A stretch of DNA of 15,801 nt, from NCBI GenBank assembly GCA_964443315.1, contig CAYUCP010000018.1, forward strand, positions 1 through 15,801, in the 5' to 3' direction. Each line of letters opens with the position of its first letter. Positions within the stretch are counted from its first letter, which is position 1. A program made the position numbers and the translations under genes. Below, piece after piece: positions 6,839 through 13,665 of the stretch. Source of the DNA: JAGOTP01 sp964443315. Lineage in GTDB: Bacteria; Patescibacteriota; Patescibacteriia; 2-12-FULL-60-25. The notes beneath the pieces are model-generated. The model was not told the origin of the DNA, did no database searches, and saw only the letters and a program-made list of their open reading frames with translations.

Positions 6839-7493
6839 ACTGGCGAAGCGATTGTTTGAAAGACGTGTAGGCGGCTTTGTAGGTTTCGTATGTTCCAGCG
6901 TCGCGGTATTTAATGCCGAAGACATGATGGAGTTCGCCTTGGTCTTTTGTCAGAAGCCGCTTTTGAATGGAGACGAACGAACGATAGTAGGAGCTGTCTT
7001 TGGCTTTGATGGTTACCCAGCGTGTGCGGGCGCTCTCTGACGTGTTGGTTTCTGGCGCTTCTTGTACCTGTTCGTCAACGAGTTCTTCGGTTGGCAACAC
7101 AGTGAGGTATGTCTTTGGGTTTCCAGACCATTGAGGAGAGTACACGAAGAATTCAACCAAACCATCAGGCGAAGTGAAGGTGGCTTCGTCAGTTTGCACG
7201 AAGGTTTGGCCGTTATACGTGCTGGTTGGAGCGCTGGGTGCGGCCGAAAAACGTTGTGGATATTTCACATCGAACCAAGATCCGGTGTAGAGCTTCGTGC
7301 TTACTCCGACCGGCGCTGGGATGGCTGCCGGATCGCGGGTTTCTTGTTTTACGGTCTCTGGAACGGGCTGAGTTTGTAATTCTTGGACGACAGGTGGAAG
7401 AGGGGAGGAAGTCTGCTGTGTCGATGGTTCTTGGCAGCCGGCTCCAAGGGAGATAAGCGTGAAAAGACAGACTGCAAAAGCAAGGGGTTTCAT
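6828..7493 (-). CDS. Putative secreted lipoprotein, function unknown
   Basis: 221 residues from ATG at 7493. A short signal peptide (MKPLAFAVCLFTLISLGAGC) ends in a lipobox-like LGAGC with C20 as the probable lipidated residue. A Pro/Thr/Gln-rich linker (about 21-65) follows, then a globular region (about 68-221) beginning GSWFDVKYPQRFSA, with a PDGLVEFFVYSPQW segment and an aromatic C-terminus. The SWFDVKYP opening recalls small beta-rich surface lipoproteins, but I do not recognise the family. The frame continues upstream to 7709 without a signal peptide and across a conserved gene on the other strand, so the later start is preferred. TATCAA lies 6 nt before ATG, suggesting a leaderless transcript. 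Confidence 0.8.
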   Translation of the reverse strand: MKPLAFAVCLFTLISLGAGCQEPSTQQTSSPLPPVVQELQTQPVPETVKQETRDPAAIPAPVGVSTKLYTGSWFDVKYPQRFSAAPSAPTSTYNGQTFVQTDEATFTSPDGLVEFFVYSPQWSGNPKTYLTVLPTEELVDEQVQEAPETNTSESARTRWVTIKAKDSSYYRSFVSIQKRLLTKDQGELHHVFGIKYRDAGTYETYKAAYTSFKQSLRQYAD

Positions 7494-7499
7494 AAGGTT

Positions 7500-7505
7500 T
7501 TGATA
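7500..7505 (-). promoter_or_regulatory. Candidate -10 for the lipoprotein gene (leaderless)
   Basis: TATCAA on the minus strand ends 6 nt before the ATG at 7493, which would put transcription start at or next to the start codon. No strong -35 is seen. The 15-bp inverted repeat at 7511-7525 falls in the spacer. Confidence 0.4.
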
Positions 7506-7510
7506 GAGAC

Positions 7511-7525
7511 ACTCTATGGCAGAGT
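7511..7525. repeat. Inverted repeat in the lipoprotein/YdeI divergent promoter region
   Basis: ACTCT-ATGGC-AGAGT is a perfect 5-bp inverted repeat with a 5-bp spacer, just upstream of the lipoprotein -10 candidate. It shares ACTC/GAGT half-sites with the repeat at 7576-7592, although the inner spacing differs. Confidence 0.3.
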
Positions 7526-7574
7526 AGATATTTGTACAAACGCGCGCTGATTCGTCTTTCGAATGGGATATGGC

Positions 7575-7580
7575 TATACT
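7575..7580 (+). promoter_or_regulatory. Candidate -10 for the YdeI-like gene (near-leaderless)
   Basis: TATACT matches the -10 consensus at five of six positions and ends 10 nt before the ATG at 7591, which would leave a leader of only 3-4 nt. The first half of the 7576-7592 inverted repeat overlaps it. Confidence 0.5.
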
Positions 7581-7592
7581 CTGTCTGAGTAT
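7576..7592. repeat. Inverted repeat over the -10 and start codon of the YdeI-like gene
   Basis: ATACTC-TGTCT-GAGTAT is a perfect 6-bp inverted repeat spanning the candidate -10 and the first two bases of the start codon. Its position would suit a repressor site; it is too close to the transcription start to form an RNA hairpin. Confidence 0.35.
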
Positions 7593-7839
7593 GCCGAAAA
7601 AGATTTCTGCTGGTGTGGTGCATGCGTTGCCAAGCGATCTTCGCACAGCTCTTTTGGCTACCCCGCGAGCCCTAGAAGCCTGGGAAGATATCACGCCCCT
7701 TGCTCGCAATGAATGGATTTGTTGGACAACCTCTGTGAAAAAAGCTGAGACACGAGAGGATCATGTACGACAGGTCTGTTCCCGATTAATCGAAGGGCAA
7801 CGCCGTCCCTGTTGCTGGCCGGGCTGTCCGCATCGGTAA
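7591..7839 (+). CDS. YdeI/OmpD-associated family small protein
   Basis: 82 residues from ATG at 7591. The sequence ALLATPRALEAWEDITPLARNEWICW followed by KKAETREDHVRQV and the C-terminal RRPCCWPGCPHR is the conserved signature of the short YdeI/OmpD-associated proteins (often named bacteriocin-protection proteins). The family's biochemical role is unknown; most members are soluble. The Cys cluster near the C-terminus (three Cys within CCWPGC, then His) could bind metal, though this is inference. An upstream in-frame ATG at 7570 overlaps the promoter and is less likely. The next gene follows after 18 nt in the same direction. Confidence 0.9.
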   Translation: MPKKISAGVVHALPSDLRTALLATPRALEAWEDITPLARNEWICWTTSVKKAETREDHVRQVCSRLIEGQRRPCCWPGCPHR

Positions 7840-7857
7840 GTTTTTATTCGTTTCTCT

Positions 7858-9081
7858 ATGGAATTTCCGAAAAAATCAAGCAATGAGATGGCTGCTTCTC
7901 CGGCTGAGCAGGAGAAGATTCTCATCCCAGATCGTACCCATGAGGCAGAGTTAGTCGTTGAATCAATCGAGATATTTGGGGATGTTGGTCTTCCTCTTCA
8001 TCCCGAACTGCGCGAGATGCTCTCCGAGACGTCGGAACATCGATTCATTCCAGAAACATATGCCAATAACCGACGAGGCAGCGGCTTCATGCAAGCGACC
8101 CGTGTGCTTGCCGAGGTGGCACAGCTTCCTCCGCAGGATCGATTGAAACGGTTGTTTGATGAACAAGGGCTATATGGCCTTCAGGAAGAATTGATTCGAA
8201 AGAGTCCTGAATTTTTACAGTTACCCGATGAACAGAGGGGTATACTTGAGTCTCGTTGGAGCGCCCGCCGGAAAGCATACGCTCAGATGGAAGCGGCTAA
8301 GCGCTCTCAAGCAGAGTCAATGGAAGAGCAGGTACAAAGAGGTATTCGTGGAGAACCGAGAAATCCTGAAGCTGAGGAGCGAATAAGGATTGCTCGGCAG
8401 GGATTCGCAGAAGCAGAACGCATTTACGAAGATGCAAAATATGAGACGAGTTTTGCCTATGATGACTTGTTTCCAGAAGGACTTCCTAAAGAGTATAGAA
8501 AAGTTCCTCTCAAGCAAGCGATTGGTCGAGTGAAAGAGGCGGTAGGGAAACTGTCTCAGGAAGAGGATGTCTTGGTTGGGCGCATGATTCATGATTTGCT
8601 TGAGCCACAACAGGGTGAGTTACGGTTTTCACCGATCAGAAAAGAGATGCATGTTGGAACCTGCACGACAGCCGAGATGTATTTTTTGTCTGCCTTGAAT
8701 CCAGAAGGAGGATACAGTCATCCAACCATCGCAACTGATGGATCTGGGGATCCCTGTCTTCTTCTCAAGCATGCGGGTGAACACTCGGCGATCACGCTGA
8801 AGGAATGTGTGATCGATGGAGTTCGCTTTCCTGCAGGATCGTTGTTGGCTCTCACGTCAGACAAGTCGTGGTCAGAGATTCGAGAGGTTGCTGATTGTAC
8901 GGGAGCACAATTTTTACGTCTCACGACACTAGCGGTTTCTCCACGGCATCGGACCCGTGCCTTTGGAATGGCGATGGAGTTTCAGAAGCGAAATGGAATG
9001 CCCGGTGCCGAAGCAGCCACAATTGGGGAATTCTATGACTATGCGAAGCTCCAAGTCATGTATCGTAAGTGGGATATTTAG
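7858..9081 (+). CDS. Hypothetical protein, 407 residues, unrecognised
   Basis: A soluble protein with no signal peptide or membrane segment. Residues 1-100 are mixed; about 105-205 are rich in Glu, Arg and Gln and look like long helices (ARRKAYAQMEAAKRSQ, then RIRIARQGFAEAERIYEDAK). The C-terminal half (about 255-405) contains HVGTCTTAEMYFLSALNPEG, a Gly-rich DGSGDPCLLLKHAGEHS segment and SPRHRTRAFGMAMEF. I do not recognise a family, and it has the look of a lineage-restricted protein. Coding is supported by length, start context (TTTCTCTATG) and the tidy fit between neighbours: 18 nt after the YdeI-like gene and 33 nt before the histidine phosphatase. A shared transcript with both is likely. 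Confidence 0.85.
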   Translation: MEFPKKSSNEMAASPAEQEKILIPDRTHEAELVVESIEIFGDVGLPLHPELREMLSETSEHRFIPETYANNRRGSGFMQATRVLAEVAQLPPQDRLKRLFDEQGLYGLQEELIRKSPEFLQLPDEQRGILESRWSARRKAYAQMEAAKRSQAESMEEQVQRGIRGEPRNPEAEERIRIARQGFAEAERIYEDAKYETSFAYDDLFPEGLPKEYRKVPLKQAIGRVKEAVGKLSQEEDVLVGRMIHDLLEPQQGELRFSPIRKEMHVGTCTTAEMYFLSALNPEGGYSHPTIATDGSGDPCLLLKHAGEHSAITLKECVIDGVRFPAGSLLALTSDKSWSEIREVADCTGAQFLRLTTLAVSPRHRTRAFGMAMEFQKRNGMPGAEAATIGEFYDYAKLQVMYRKWDI

Positions 9082-9114
9082 TTCTGACTTCTATTTGGAA
9101 AGGGCTTTCTCTCT

Positions 9115-9732
9115 ATGCTCAAAATTTACCTCGCTCGTCATGGTCAGGATGAGGATAATGCCGAAGGGCTTTTAAATGGGCATCGCGATCGTCCCTTAAC
9201 CGAAAAAGGGATAGCGCAAGCTAAAGAGGTTGCCGAAAAGATTCGTCAAAGTGAGATTCGATTTGATGTCATTTATGCTTCGCCCCTCCAGCGAGCGTTT
9301 GTCACGGCCGAGATGATTGCAGGAGCGATTGGGGGACCGATTCCGCAGATGCTTCCAGACTTGATCGAGCGCGACTTCGGTGTGATGTCGGGTTTGCCCC
9401 AAGCGGAGATTGAAGCACGCTGTGCACCAGATATTCTCAAGACGAATACGATCACCTATTTTCTTTCACCGGAAGGAGCGGAGACCTTTCCTCAGTTGCT
9501 TGAGCGCGCGACTCGAGTATTAAAAGAGGTTGCAAGCATGCATGCCGATGGATCGATTCTCCTTGTGACACATGGTGATCTTGGGAAGATGATCTATGCT
9601 GCGTATTATCAGTTAGAGTGGCTAGATGTGCTGCAGAAATTCCATTTTGGAAACTCAGAGCTACTAGAACTGTCGGCAACGTCATCACCAGAAGAGACGC
9701 ACGTGTTCACGATTACGCAGCATAATCACTGA
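9115..9732 (+). CDS. Histidine phosphatase (phosphoglycerate mutase-like) family protein
   Basis: 205 residues. The active site is complete: LARHGQ with R8 and the phosphorylated H9, R60 in YASPLQRAFVTAEMI, E85 in ERDFGVMSG, and H153 in LLVTHGDLGK. LTEKGIAQAKEVAEKI is the usual helix after the RHG motif. Family members include phosphoglycerate mutases and phosphatases of sugar phosphates, nucleotides and alpha-ribazole phosphate. This sequence does not show the long insertion of the dPGM mutases, so a phosphatase is more likely; the substrate cannot be read from the sequence. The start has CTCTCTATG and no good Shine-Dalgarno. The stop lies 29 bp from the converging DM13 gene. Confidence 0.93.
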   Translation: MLKIYLARHGQDEDNAEGLLNGHRDRPLTEKGIAQAKEVAEKIRQSEIRFDVIYASPLQRAFVTAEMIAGAIGGPIPQMLPDLIERDFGVMSGLPQAEIEARCAPDILKTNTITYFLSPEGAETFPQLLERATRVLKEVASMHADGSILLVTHGDLGKMIYAAYYQLEWLDVLQKFHFGNSELLELSATSSPEETHVFTITQHNH

Positions 9733-9748
9733 GCGCTACGAGAGCGTT
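9732..9748. terminator. Weak hairpin between the histidine phosphatase and DM13 genes
   Basis: AGCGCT and AGCGTT pair (one G-T) around a 5-nt loop beginning at the last base of the phosphatase stop codon. No T-tract follows. A weak terminator for the convergent junction, or chance. Confidence 0.25.
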
Positions 9749-9761
9749 TGAGAGAGGTGGA

Positions 9762-10325
9762 TTACCGTATTTGTAAGCTCGCTGCTCCAAAATTGCGCGA
9801 AAAACGTTTGCACCAAATTGTTACGATAGATTGATCGTTTAGTTCGACATCGGCTGGGATCGTGTAGGTTTGGTTTCCTCGATTGCCTTTGAGTGCCCCA
9901 AGGCTTACAAAGCGCTTGTCTTTGACCGCTTTTTTTACAGTTGGGTTATTGGCATCGGTGGCAGAGGTGATGTAAACAAAGAGATCTGGGCCATTTGTCA
10001 CATCGAAATCGGTGAGTGAAACCGTTCTGAGGCCGTTTTGTTCTGTAACGGTCGCCTTTCCTTTGATTGTGTAGGTGCTGTCACCTTGTTGGAAGTTGCC
10101 TTCCGCAATTAGGCGTGGAGAGGTGGAGGTAGGAAGAGCCGTACCACTGGACGTGGTATCAGTGGTTGGTGCGGCTAGTGGGGTCTGGGTATTTGAGATA
10201 TCTGAAGTAGGTTCATCCACGACCTTATTCATAAAGAGAGCCTGAATTCCAAAGAAGCCGAATAAAAGCCAGCCAATAAACAGGAGTCCAGCGAGACCAG
10301 CTGCCCATTTCACTGTTTTCGTCAT
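9762..10325 (-). CDS. Membrane-anchored DM13-domain protein
   Basis: 187 residues: an N-terminal membrane anchor (about 7-31), a Thr/Ser/Pro-rich linker (about 38-70), then a DM13 domain (about 72-187). Diagnostic pieces are LTDFDVTNGPDLFVYIT, SLGALKGNRGNQTYTIP and SIVTIWCKRFSRNFGAASL, with the conserved C172 in the WCKRF motif. DM13 domains have been proposed to carry out extracellular electron transfer through that cysteine; this is a family-level proposal. The protein would sit on the outer face of the cytoplasmic membrane. It starts without a Shine-Dalgarno, 6 nt after a strong -10 (TATACT), and diverges from the methyltransferase gene with only 46 bp between starts. Confidence 0.92.
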   Translation of the reverse strand: MTKTVKWAAGLAGLLFIGWLLFGFFGIQALFMNKVVDEPTSDISNTQTPLAAPTTDTTSSGTALPTSTSPRLIAEGNFQQGDSTYTIKGKATVTEQNGLRTVSLTDFDVTNGPDLFVYITSATDANNPTVKKAVKDKRFVSLGALKGNRGNQTYTIPADVELNDQSIVTIWCKRFSRNFGAASLQIR

Positions 10326-10331
10326 ATCTAA

Positions 10332-10340
10332 AGTATAGCA
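10332..10340 (-). promoter_or_regulatory. Extended -10 for the DM13 gene (leaderless)
   Basis: On the minus strand TGCTATACT is an extended -10 (TGn plus TATACT, five of six). The hexamer ends 6 nt before the ATG at 10325, so the transcript should begin at or beside the start codon. The lack of a clear -35 fits an extended -10 promoter. Confidence 0.6.
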
Positions 10341-10371
10341 ATTAAAACTCGTTTCCTTTAGCCTGGAGACT

Positions 10372-11001
10372 ATGAAAACCTCTGAATCTCATCTGAAGAC
10401 GTTCTTTGAACGGGTAAGGGATAGATCTTCGTTTGGTGAGCCGACGAGTACGGTGCAGCGTGTACCGGATCTTCTGTCATCTGGAGAGGTGCTTGATCTT
10501 GGAGCGGGGGATGGCCGTCATGCGTTGTATTTGGCGTCTCATGGGTTTCAGGTACGGGCAGTTGATGCCTCACCTTCTGCGTTAGAAAAGCTTCAAGTCT
10601 TGGCGACGGAGAAGGGGTTATCTATTCAAACTGAGCTGGCGGATGTGTCGAATTACTCGATTGATACGCGATATGATGTTGTGATCGTTGTCCTGCTGTT
10701 TCAGTGCCTCACGGAAGAGCATTCGCTTCGCTTATTGAAACAGATCCAAGATCAAACACGGCCAGGTGGGATCAATGTGATTCATGTGTTTACCAAAACA
10801 GGGGATCGTTATCGTTTGGATCAGGTTGAGGATCCAGAGGCTTTTTATCCAGATGATGGCTGGCTGGGTCGGCAATATAAAGAGTGGATTATATTTGAGT
10901 CTGAATCGTCGGTTAGCCCGCTCATTGGGAAAAGCCATACGGATGGGTCGCCAATGACGAGTGTCGTAGAACGGATCATTGCACGCAAGCCGATCGTTTG
11001 A
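10372..11001 (+). CDS. Class I SAM-dependent methyltransferase (TehB-like)
   Basis: 209 residues with a Rossmann-like methyltransferase core. Motif I is VLDLGAGDGRHALYLA (about 40-55), the acidic residue after strand 2 is D65 in VRAVDASPSALEKL, motif II is ELADVSNYSIDTRYDVVIVV, and the post-motif segment is RPGGINVIHVF. The GDGRHALYLA phrasing is typical of TehB/tellurite-resistance-like and related small-molecule methyltransferases, but tellurite resistance cannot be inferred from it. The start has GGAG only 4 nt upstream and a TAGCCT hexamer 7 nt upstream, so either a weak Shine-Dalgarno or a leaderless start is possible. The A24 peptidase follows after 26 nt on the same strand. Confidence 0.92.
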   Translation: MKTSESHLKTFFERVRDRSSFGEPTSTVQRVPDLLSSGEVLDLGAGDGRHALYLASHGFQVRAVDASPSALEKLQVLATEKGLSIQTELADVSNYSIDTRYDVVIVVLLFQCLTEEHSLRLLKQIQDQTRPGGINVIHVFTKTGDRYRLDQVEDPEAFYPDDGWLGRQYKEWIIFESESSVSPLIGKSHTDGSPMTSVVERIIARKPIV

Positions 11002-11027
11002 TCCGATAGATACCCGAACGTTTGCGT

Positions 11028-11510
11028 ATGAATTCTTTGCCCGTTGTAAGCCTAGTGCTCGTTATCAGCTCTTTACTTTTTATTCTTGAACTTGATCGAA
11101 GACGGCGAGAGATCTTTCTTGTTCCGGTTCTGATTCTTGCGGTAGCTGGAGCGTTCCATGCGTGGTTTTTTCGTCACGAGAATCTTCCGTCGCTCATATT
11201 GGGATGTCTCATCGGGTGCAACTTTTTCGGACTCCAGCATCTTGTGTCAAAAAAACGTTTAGTTGGGGTAGGGGATATCTGGCTAGGAGCTGCATTAGGT
11301 CTTGTGTTCGGTTGGTCAACGCTTCTGTTTGTGCTCCTTCTTGCGTACGTAGGAGGAGCGGTCATCTCACTCGTCTTAGTAGTCGTCGGTCGCATTCAGC
11401 GCCAAGACCCGCTCCCCTTAGGGTCATTTTTAGCAGGGGCGAGTATCTGCGTATTGCTTATGCCCGCTTCTTGGATTTGGTTTGGGATCTGGCCTCTCGG
11501 GTCTCTCTGA
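11028..11510 (+). CDS. Short A24-family prepilin peptidase (type IV leader peptidase core)
   Basis: 160 residues with about five membrane segments. The two catalytic aspartates of A24 peptidases are visible: D23 in LELDRRRREIFLVP (D-x6-7-P pattern) and D83 in GVGDIWLGAALGLVFGW (GxGD motif). The C-terminal DPLPLGSFLAGA matches the family's conserved P-x-G-x-F-L element. The N-terminal cysteine-rich methyltransferase domain of bacterial PilD is absent and the protein stops after the protease core, as in archaeal-type or minimal enzymes. It would cleave leader peptides of type IV pilin-like proteins. ATG at 11028 is chosen; a TTG at 11022 would add two residues. The last 53 nt overlap the YdcF gene on the other strand. 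Confidence 0.82.
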   Translation: MNSLPVVSLVLVISSLLFILELDRRRREIFLVPVLILAVAGAFHAWFFRHENLPSLILGCLIGCNFFGLQHLVSKKRLVGVGDIWLGAALGLVFGWSTLLFVLLLAYVGGAVISLVLVVVGRIQRQDPLPLGSFLAGASICVLLMPASWIWFGIWPLGSL

Positions 11511-12072
11511 ATATAGGACCCTCTCCATAAGGATCAAGTTCTGTGAGATGAAGTGTTGCTTCTTCGGTATGAAACGTCTGCTCCGAAATGGAGTAGAGAA
11601 CTGGTTCGAATAACAAGGGAACAAGATCATTCAATCCGAGCTTCTCCAGATAGGCATGTGTCGTGATTTCGATACGGCGTAGATGATGTGTTTCGCTGAT
11701 CAGCACTAAACGTACATCTTCTGTAGAAACAATGTTGGCGAAATATCCTTGTTTTTTGAGAAGAGCTAAACCGAATTTGATGTTTTCAATCGTATCGAGG
11801 GATGCGGTTTCGGTGAGCAGCACCTCTTTTGGGACGCCTTGTTCAGCTAAGTACTCAGCCATAACAACTGATGCCGCTTTCGTTTGTCCTTTCTGGAAGA
11901 CCCCACCGGTGCAAAGGATTGTATCGATCATCCCGAGCTTATAAAGCATCAGCGCTCTATCGACACGGGCTTTTGTGTCCCAAGCCATCACATCTATTCC
12001 TCCCCGTTTACGAATGCCACAAGAAAAACAGATCCCAATTGAACGCGGAACAAATGTGTTTGAGCGTTTCAT
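11458..12072 (-). CDS. YdcF/DUF218-family protein
   Basis: 204 residues, soluble, without the membrane segment of SanA-type relatives. Family features are GGIDVMAWDTKARVDRALMLYK near the N-terminus, ILCTGGVFQKGQTKAASVVMAEYL (the TGG turn and the Thr that follows), GVPKEVLLTETASLDTIENI and VRLVLISETHHLRRIEI. DUF218/YdcF proteins have a Rossmann-like fold; E. coli YdcF binds S-adenosylmethionine, while ElyC and SanA affect envelope polysaccharide. Here the substrate is unknown. A TTGAGC-17 bp-TAAAAC promoter ends 8 nt before ATG. The 3' end overlaps the A24 peptidase gene by 53 nt. Confidence 0.88.
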   Translation of the reverse strand: MKRSNTFVPRSIGICFSCGIRKRGGIDVMAWDTKARVDRALMLYKLGMIDTILCTGGVFQKGQTKAASVVMAEYLAEQGVPKEVLLTETASLDTIENIKFGLALLKKQGYFANIVSTEDVRLVLISETHHLRRIEITTHAYLEKLGLNDLVPLLFEPVLYSISEQTFHTEEATLHLTELDPYGEGPIFRETREARSQTKSKKRA

Positions 12073-12080
12073 ATACGATT

Positions 12081-12109
12081 GTTTTACTCAATTCGAGACA
12101 GTTGCTCAA
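12081..12109 (-). promoter_or_regulatory. Promoter of the YdcF-like gene (leaderless)
   Basis: On the minus strand TTGAGC (12109-12104) is followed after exactly 17 bp by TAAAAC (12086-12081), 8 nt before the ATG at 12072. A start about 7 nt beyond the -10 would leave a leader of 1-2 nt. Confidence 0.6.
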
Positions 12110-12142
12110 TAGCTGGACCGGTAACGAGTCAGTCGCATGCAT

Positions 12143-12184
12143 GAGAAAGGCTGTTCTGTAACCCGTTTCTCCACCAATTTGGTG
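12143..12184. repeat. Two adjacent inverted repeats between the YdcF-like and Nudix genes
   Basis: GAGAAA (12143-12148) and TTTCTC (12166-12171) form a 6-bp stem around 17 nt. Immediately next to it is CACCAATTTGGTG (12172-12184), a perfect 6-bp palindrome with a 1-bp centre. They lie in the 192-bp divergent gap 12073-12264, which otherwise holds only the two promoters. No T-run or RNA family is recognisable. Confidence 0.3.
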
Positions 12185-12249
12185 TTTGAATAAGGGTCAC
12201 CGTTCTGTTTTCTGATCAACGAATGGACGCAGTCAAAGAGCGAATATGC

Positions 12250-12255
12250 TACTCT
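12250..12255 (+). promoter_or_regulatory. Candidate extended -10 for the Nudix gene
   Basis: TGC precedes TACTCT, which ends 9 nt before the ATG at 12265 and would leave a leader of 2-3 nt. This supports choosing the ATG at 12265 over an in-frame ATG at 12223, which would lie upstream of the promoter. Confidence 0.4.
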
Positions 12256-12264
12256 CATTTCTGT

Positions 12265-12762
12265 ATGCCCGAAGAAATACTCGATCTTGTAAATGAACAG
12301 GATGAAGTGATCGGACGTTTGCCTCGTCGCGAGATCTATGAGCGAGGCCTCAAGAATTTTCGTGTTGTTCACGGATTTCTGGTGAATTCTGAAGGGAAGC
12401 TCTGGATTCCTCGTCGTACGGCGAAAAAGAAAATCGCTCCTAATGGGCTGGATTACAGCGTGGCTGGTCACGTGGAATCAGGCGAAACGTACGAACAATC
12501 GTTCATTCGAGAAACACGAGAAGAGCTTGGAATCGATGTAACCACTTGCTCATGGCGCCAGGTTGCAAAATTCACTCCGATCGATGGGGTGAACTTCTTT
12601 GAAACGGTCTACGAAATCCGATTTGATGAAGAACCAAACTATAACCGTGAGGACTTTGTAGGGGCGAATTGGTATACACCGGCAGAAGCTTTAGAGCAGC
12701 TCAAGATCGGTGGTCCGCATAAAATGGATCTCGCGTTTACGATTGAGCGTTTGTATCTTTGA
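12265..12762 (+). CDS. Nudix hydrolase (IPP-isomerase-like subgroup)
   Basis: 165 residues from ATG at 12265. The Nudix box is intact at about 68-90: GHVESGETYEQSFIRETREELGI matches G-x5-E-x7-RE-U-x-EE-x-G-U, the divalent-metal pyrophosphohydrolase motif. The N-terminus (MPEEILDLVNEQDEVIGRLP) and VVHGFLVNSEGKLWIPRR resemble the Nudix subgroup annotated as isopentenyl-diphosphate isomerase-like or YfcD-like; many of these are not isomerases, so the substrate is open. The last 26 nt overlap ribF on the other strand. A longer start at 12223 would add MDAVKERICYSHFC, which lacks conservation and includes the -10 candidate. Confidence 0.93.
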   Translation: MPEEILDLVNEQDEVIGRLPRREIYERGLKNFRVVHGFLVNSEGKLWIPRRTAKKKIAPNGLDYSVAGHVESGETYEQSFIRETREELGIDVTTCSWRQVAKFTPIDGVNFFETVYEIRFDEEPNYNREDFVGANWYTPAEALEQLKIGGPHKMDLAFTIERLYL

Positions 12763-13654
12763 GGATCCGCTGCGCCTCTGCTTTATCCCTACAGAGCTGT
12801 GCTTTGAGCGCTTCAATATGTTCAAAACGCTGTTCATCTCGTAAGCGTTTTATGCACTGAACTTGGAGTGTTTTCCCATACAAATCTTGATTGATGTCGA
12901 ACAAATGAACTTCGATGGTTTGGGTTGGATGAGCCTGCGCAATGGTTGGACGTGTTCCGATGTTCATCATCCCATTCGCGTGTAGCGTAGCCTCGCCTTC
13001 TTCCCAGGTAATGCGAACAGCATATGCCCCTCGTTTTGGGAGCGCTTCGGTTTGTGTTTCAAGGTTGGCCGTAGGAAAGCCAATGGTTCGTCCGCGTTGA
13101 TCGCCTTTGACGACAAGTCCGGCAAACTCAAATGGACGGCCCAAGGCATGTGTTACGTACTCTAGGTCACCTTCCGTTAGCGCTTGCCGCACGCGCGAGG
13201 ACGAAACAGTCTCTTCATCCAATGCATGCAGCGGAATGGCCTGAACTCTGAACCCACATTCTTTTCCGAGTTCAATCAGTGTCTCGACCGTTCCTTCGCG
13301 TTTATTACCAAAGCGAAAATCAGCTCCAACGACGAGCACTCGTGCGTGTAGGGGAACAATGACCTCTTGTACAAACTCACGAGGTGTTTTTTGAGAAAAA
13401 GCGATATCAAATGGTTGTACCACGACTCGATCGGCACCGTAGTGGTGAAGGAGTTCTCGTTTACGCTCTAAGGTGAGTAGCCGTGGTACAGCTCGGTCGG
13501 GCGATAAGATGTGGGTTGGATGCGGATCAAACGTGAGCACGGCTATCTCGCCGTGTATGGTATGGGCCTCTAAGCGAGCTACATGAAGTAATGCCTGATG
13601 TCCTCTATGGACACCATCAAAATTTCCAATAAGGACACAGGTTGGCGTAGGCAT
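12737..13654 (-). CDS. ribF: Bifunctional riboflavin kinase/FAD synthetase
   Basis: 305 residues from ATG at 13654, the usual family length. The N-terminal nucleotidyltransferase domain shows IGNFDGVHRGH (10-19), TFDPHP, VVGADFRFGNKREG and SSSRVRQAL; the C-terminal flavokinase domain shows GLVVKGDQRGRTIGFPTANL and KRGAYAVRI, with the GxPTAN motif intact. The enzyme phosphorylates riboflavin to FMN and adenylates FMN to FAD in the cytoplasm. An in-frame TTG at 13666 would add four residues, but it abuts the candidate -10. TTGACG-17 bp-TACCGT ends 11 nt before the ATG, predicting a very short leader. This is the one start here without T at -1. Confidence 0.96.
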   Translation of the reverse strand: MPTPTCVLIGNFDGVHRGHQALLHVARLEAHTIHGEIAVLTFDPHPTHILSPDRAVPRLLTLERKRELLHHYGADRVVVQPFDIAFSQKTPREFVQEVIVPLHARVLVVGADFRFGNKREGTVETLIELGKECGFRVQAIPLHALDEETVSSSRVRQALTEGDLEYVTHALGRPFEFAGLVVKGDQRGRTIGFPTANLETQTEALPKRGAYAVRITWEEGEATLHANGMMNIGTRPTIAQAHPTQTIEVHLFDINQDLYGKTLQVQCIKRLRDEQRFEHIEALKAQLCRDKAEAQRILKDTNAQS

Positions 13655-13665
13655 GAATGTGGCCA

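Noticed and set aside
7213..7623. 136-aa minus frame across the lipoprotein/YdeI region
   Set aside because: It conflicts with the signal-peptide-bearing lipoprotein frame and has no recognisable features.
7494..7709. N-terminal extension of the lipoprotein to 7709
   Set aside because: It would bury the lipobox 92 residues inside the protein and run across the conserved YdeI-like gene and both promoters.
12223..12264. Upstream ATG for the Nudix gene
   Set aside because: The extra 14 residues lack family resemblance and include the -10 candidate; the ATG at 12265 has T at -1 like the others.
12106..12471. 121-aa minus frame across the YdcF/Nudix gap
   Set aside because: It runs antisense into the conserved Nudix domain and covers both promoters.
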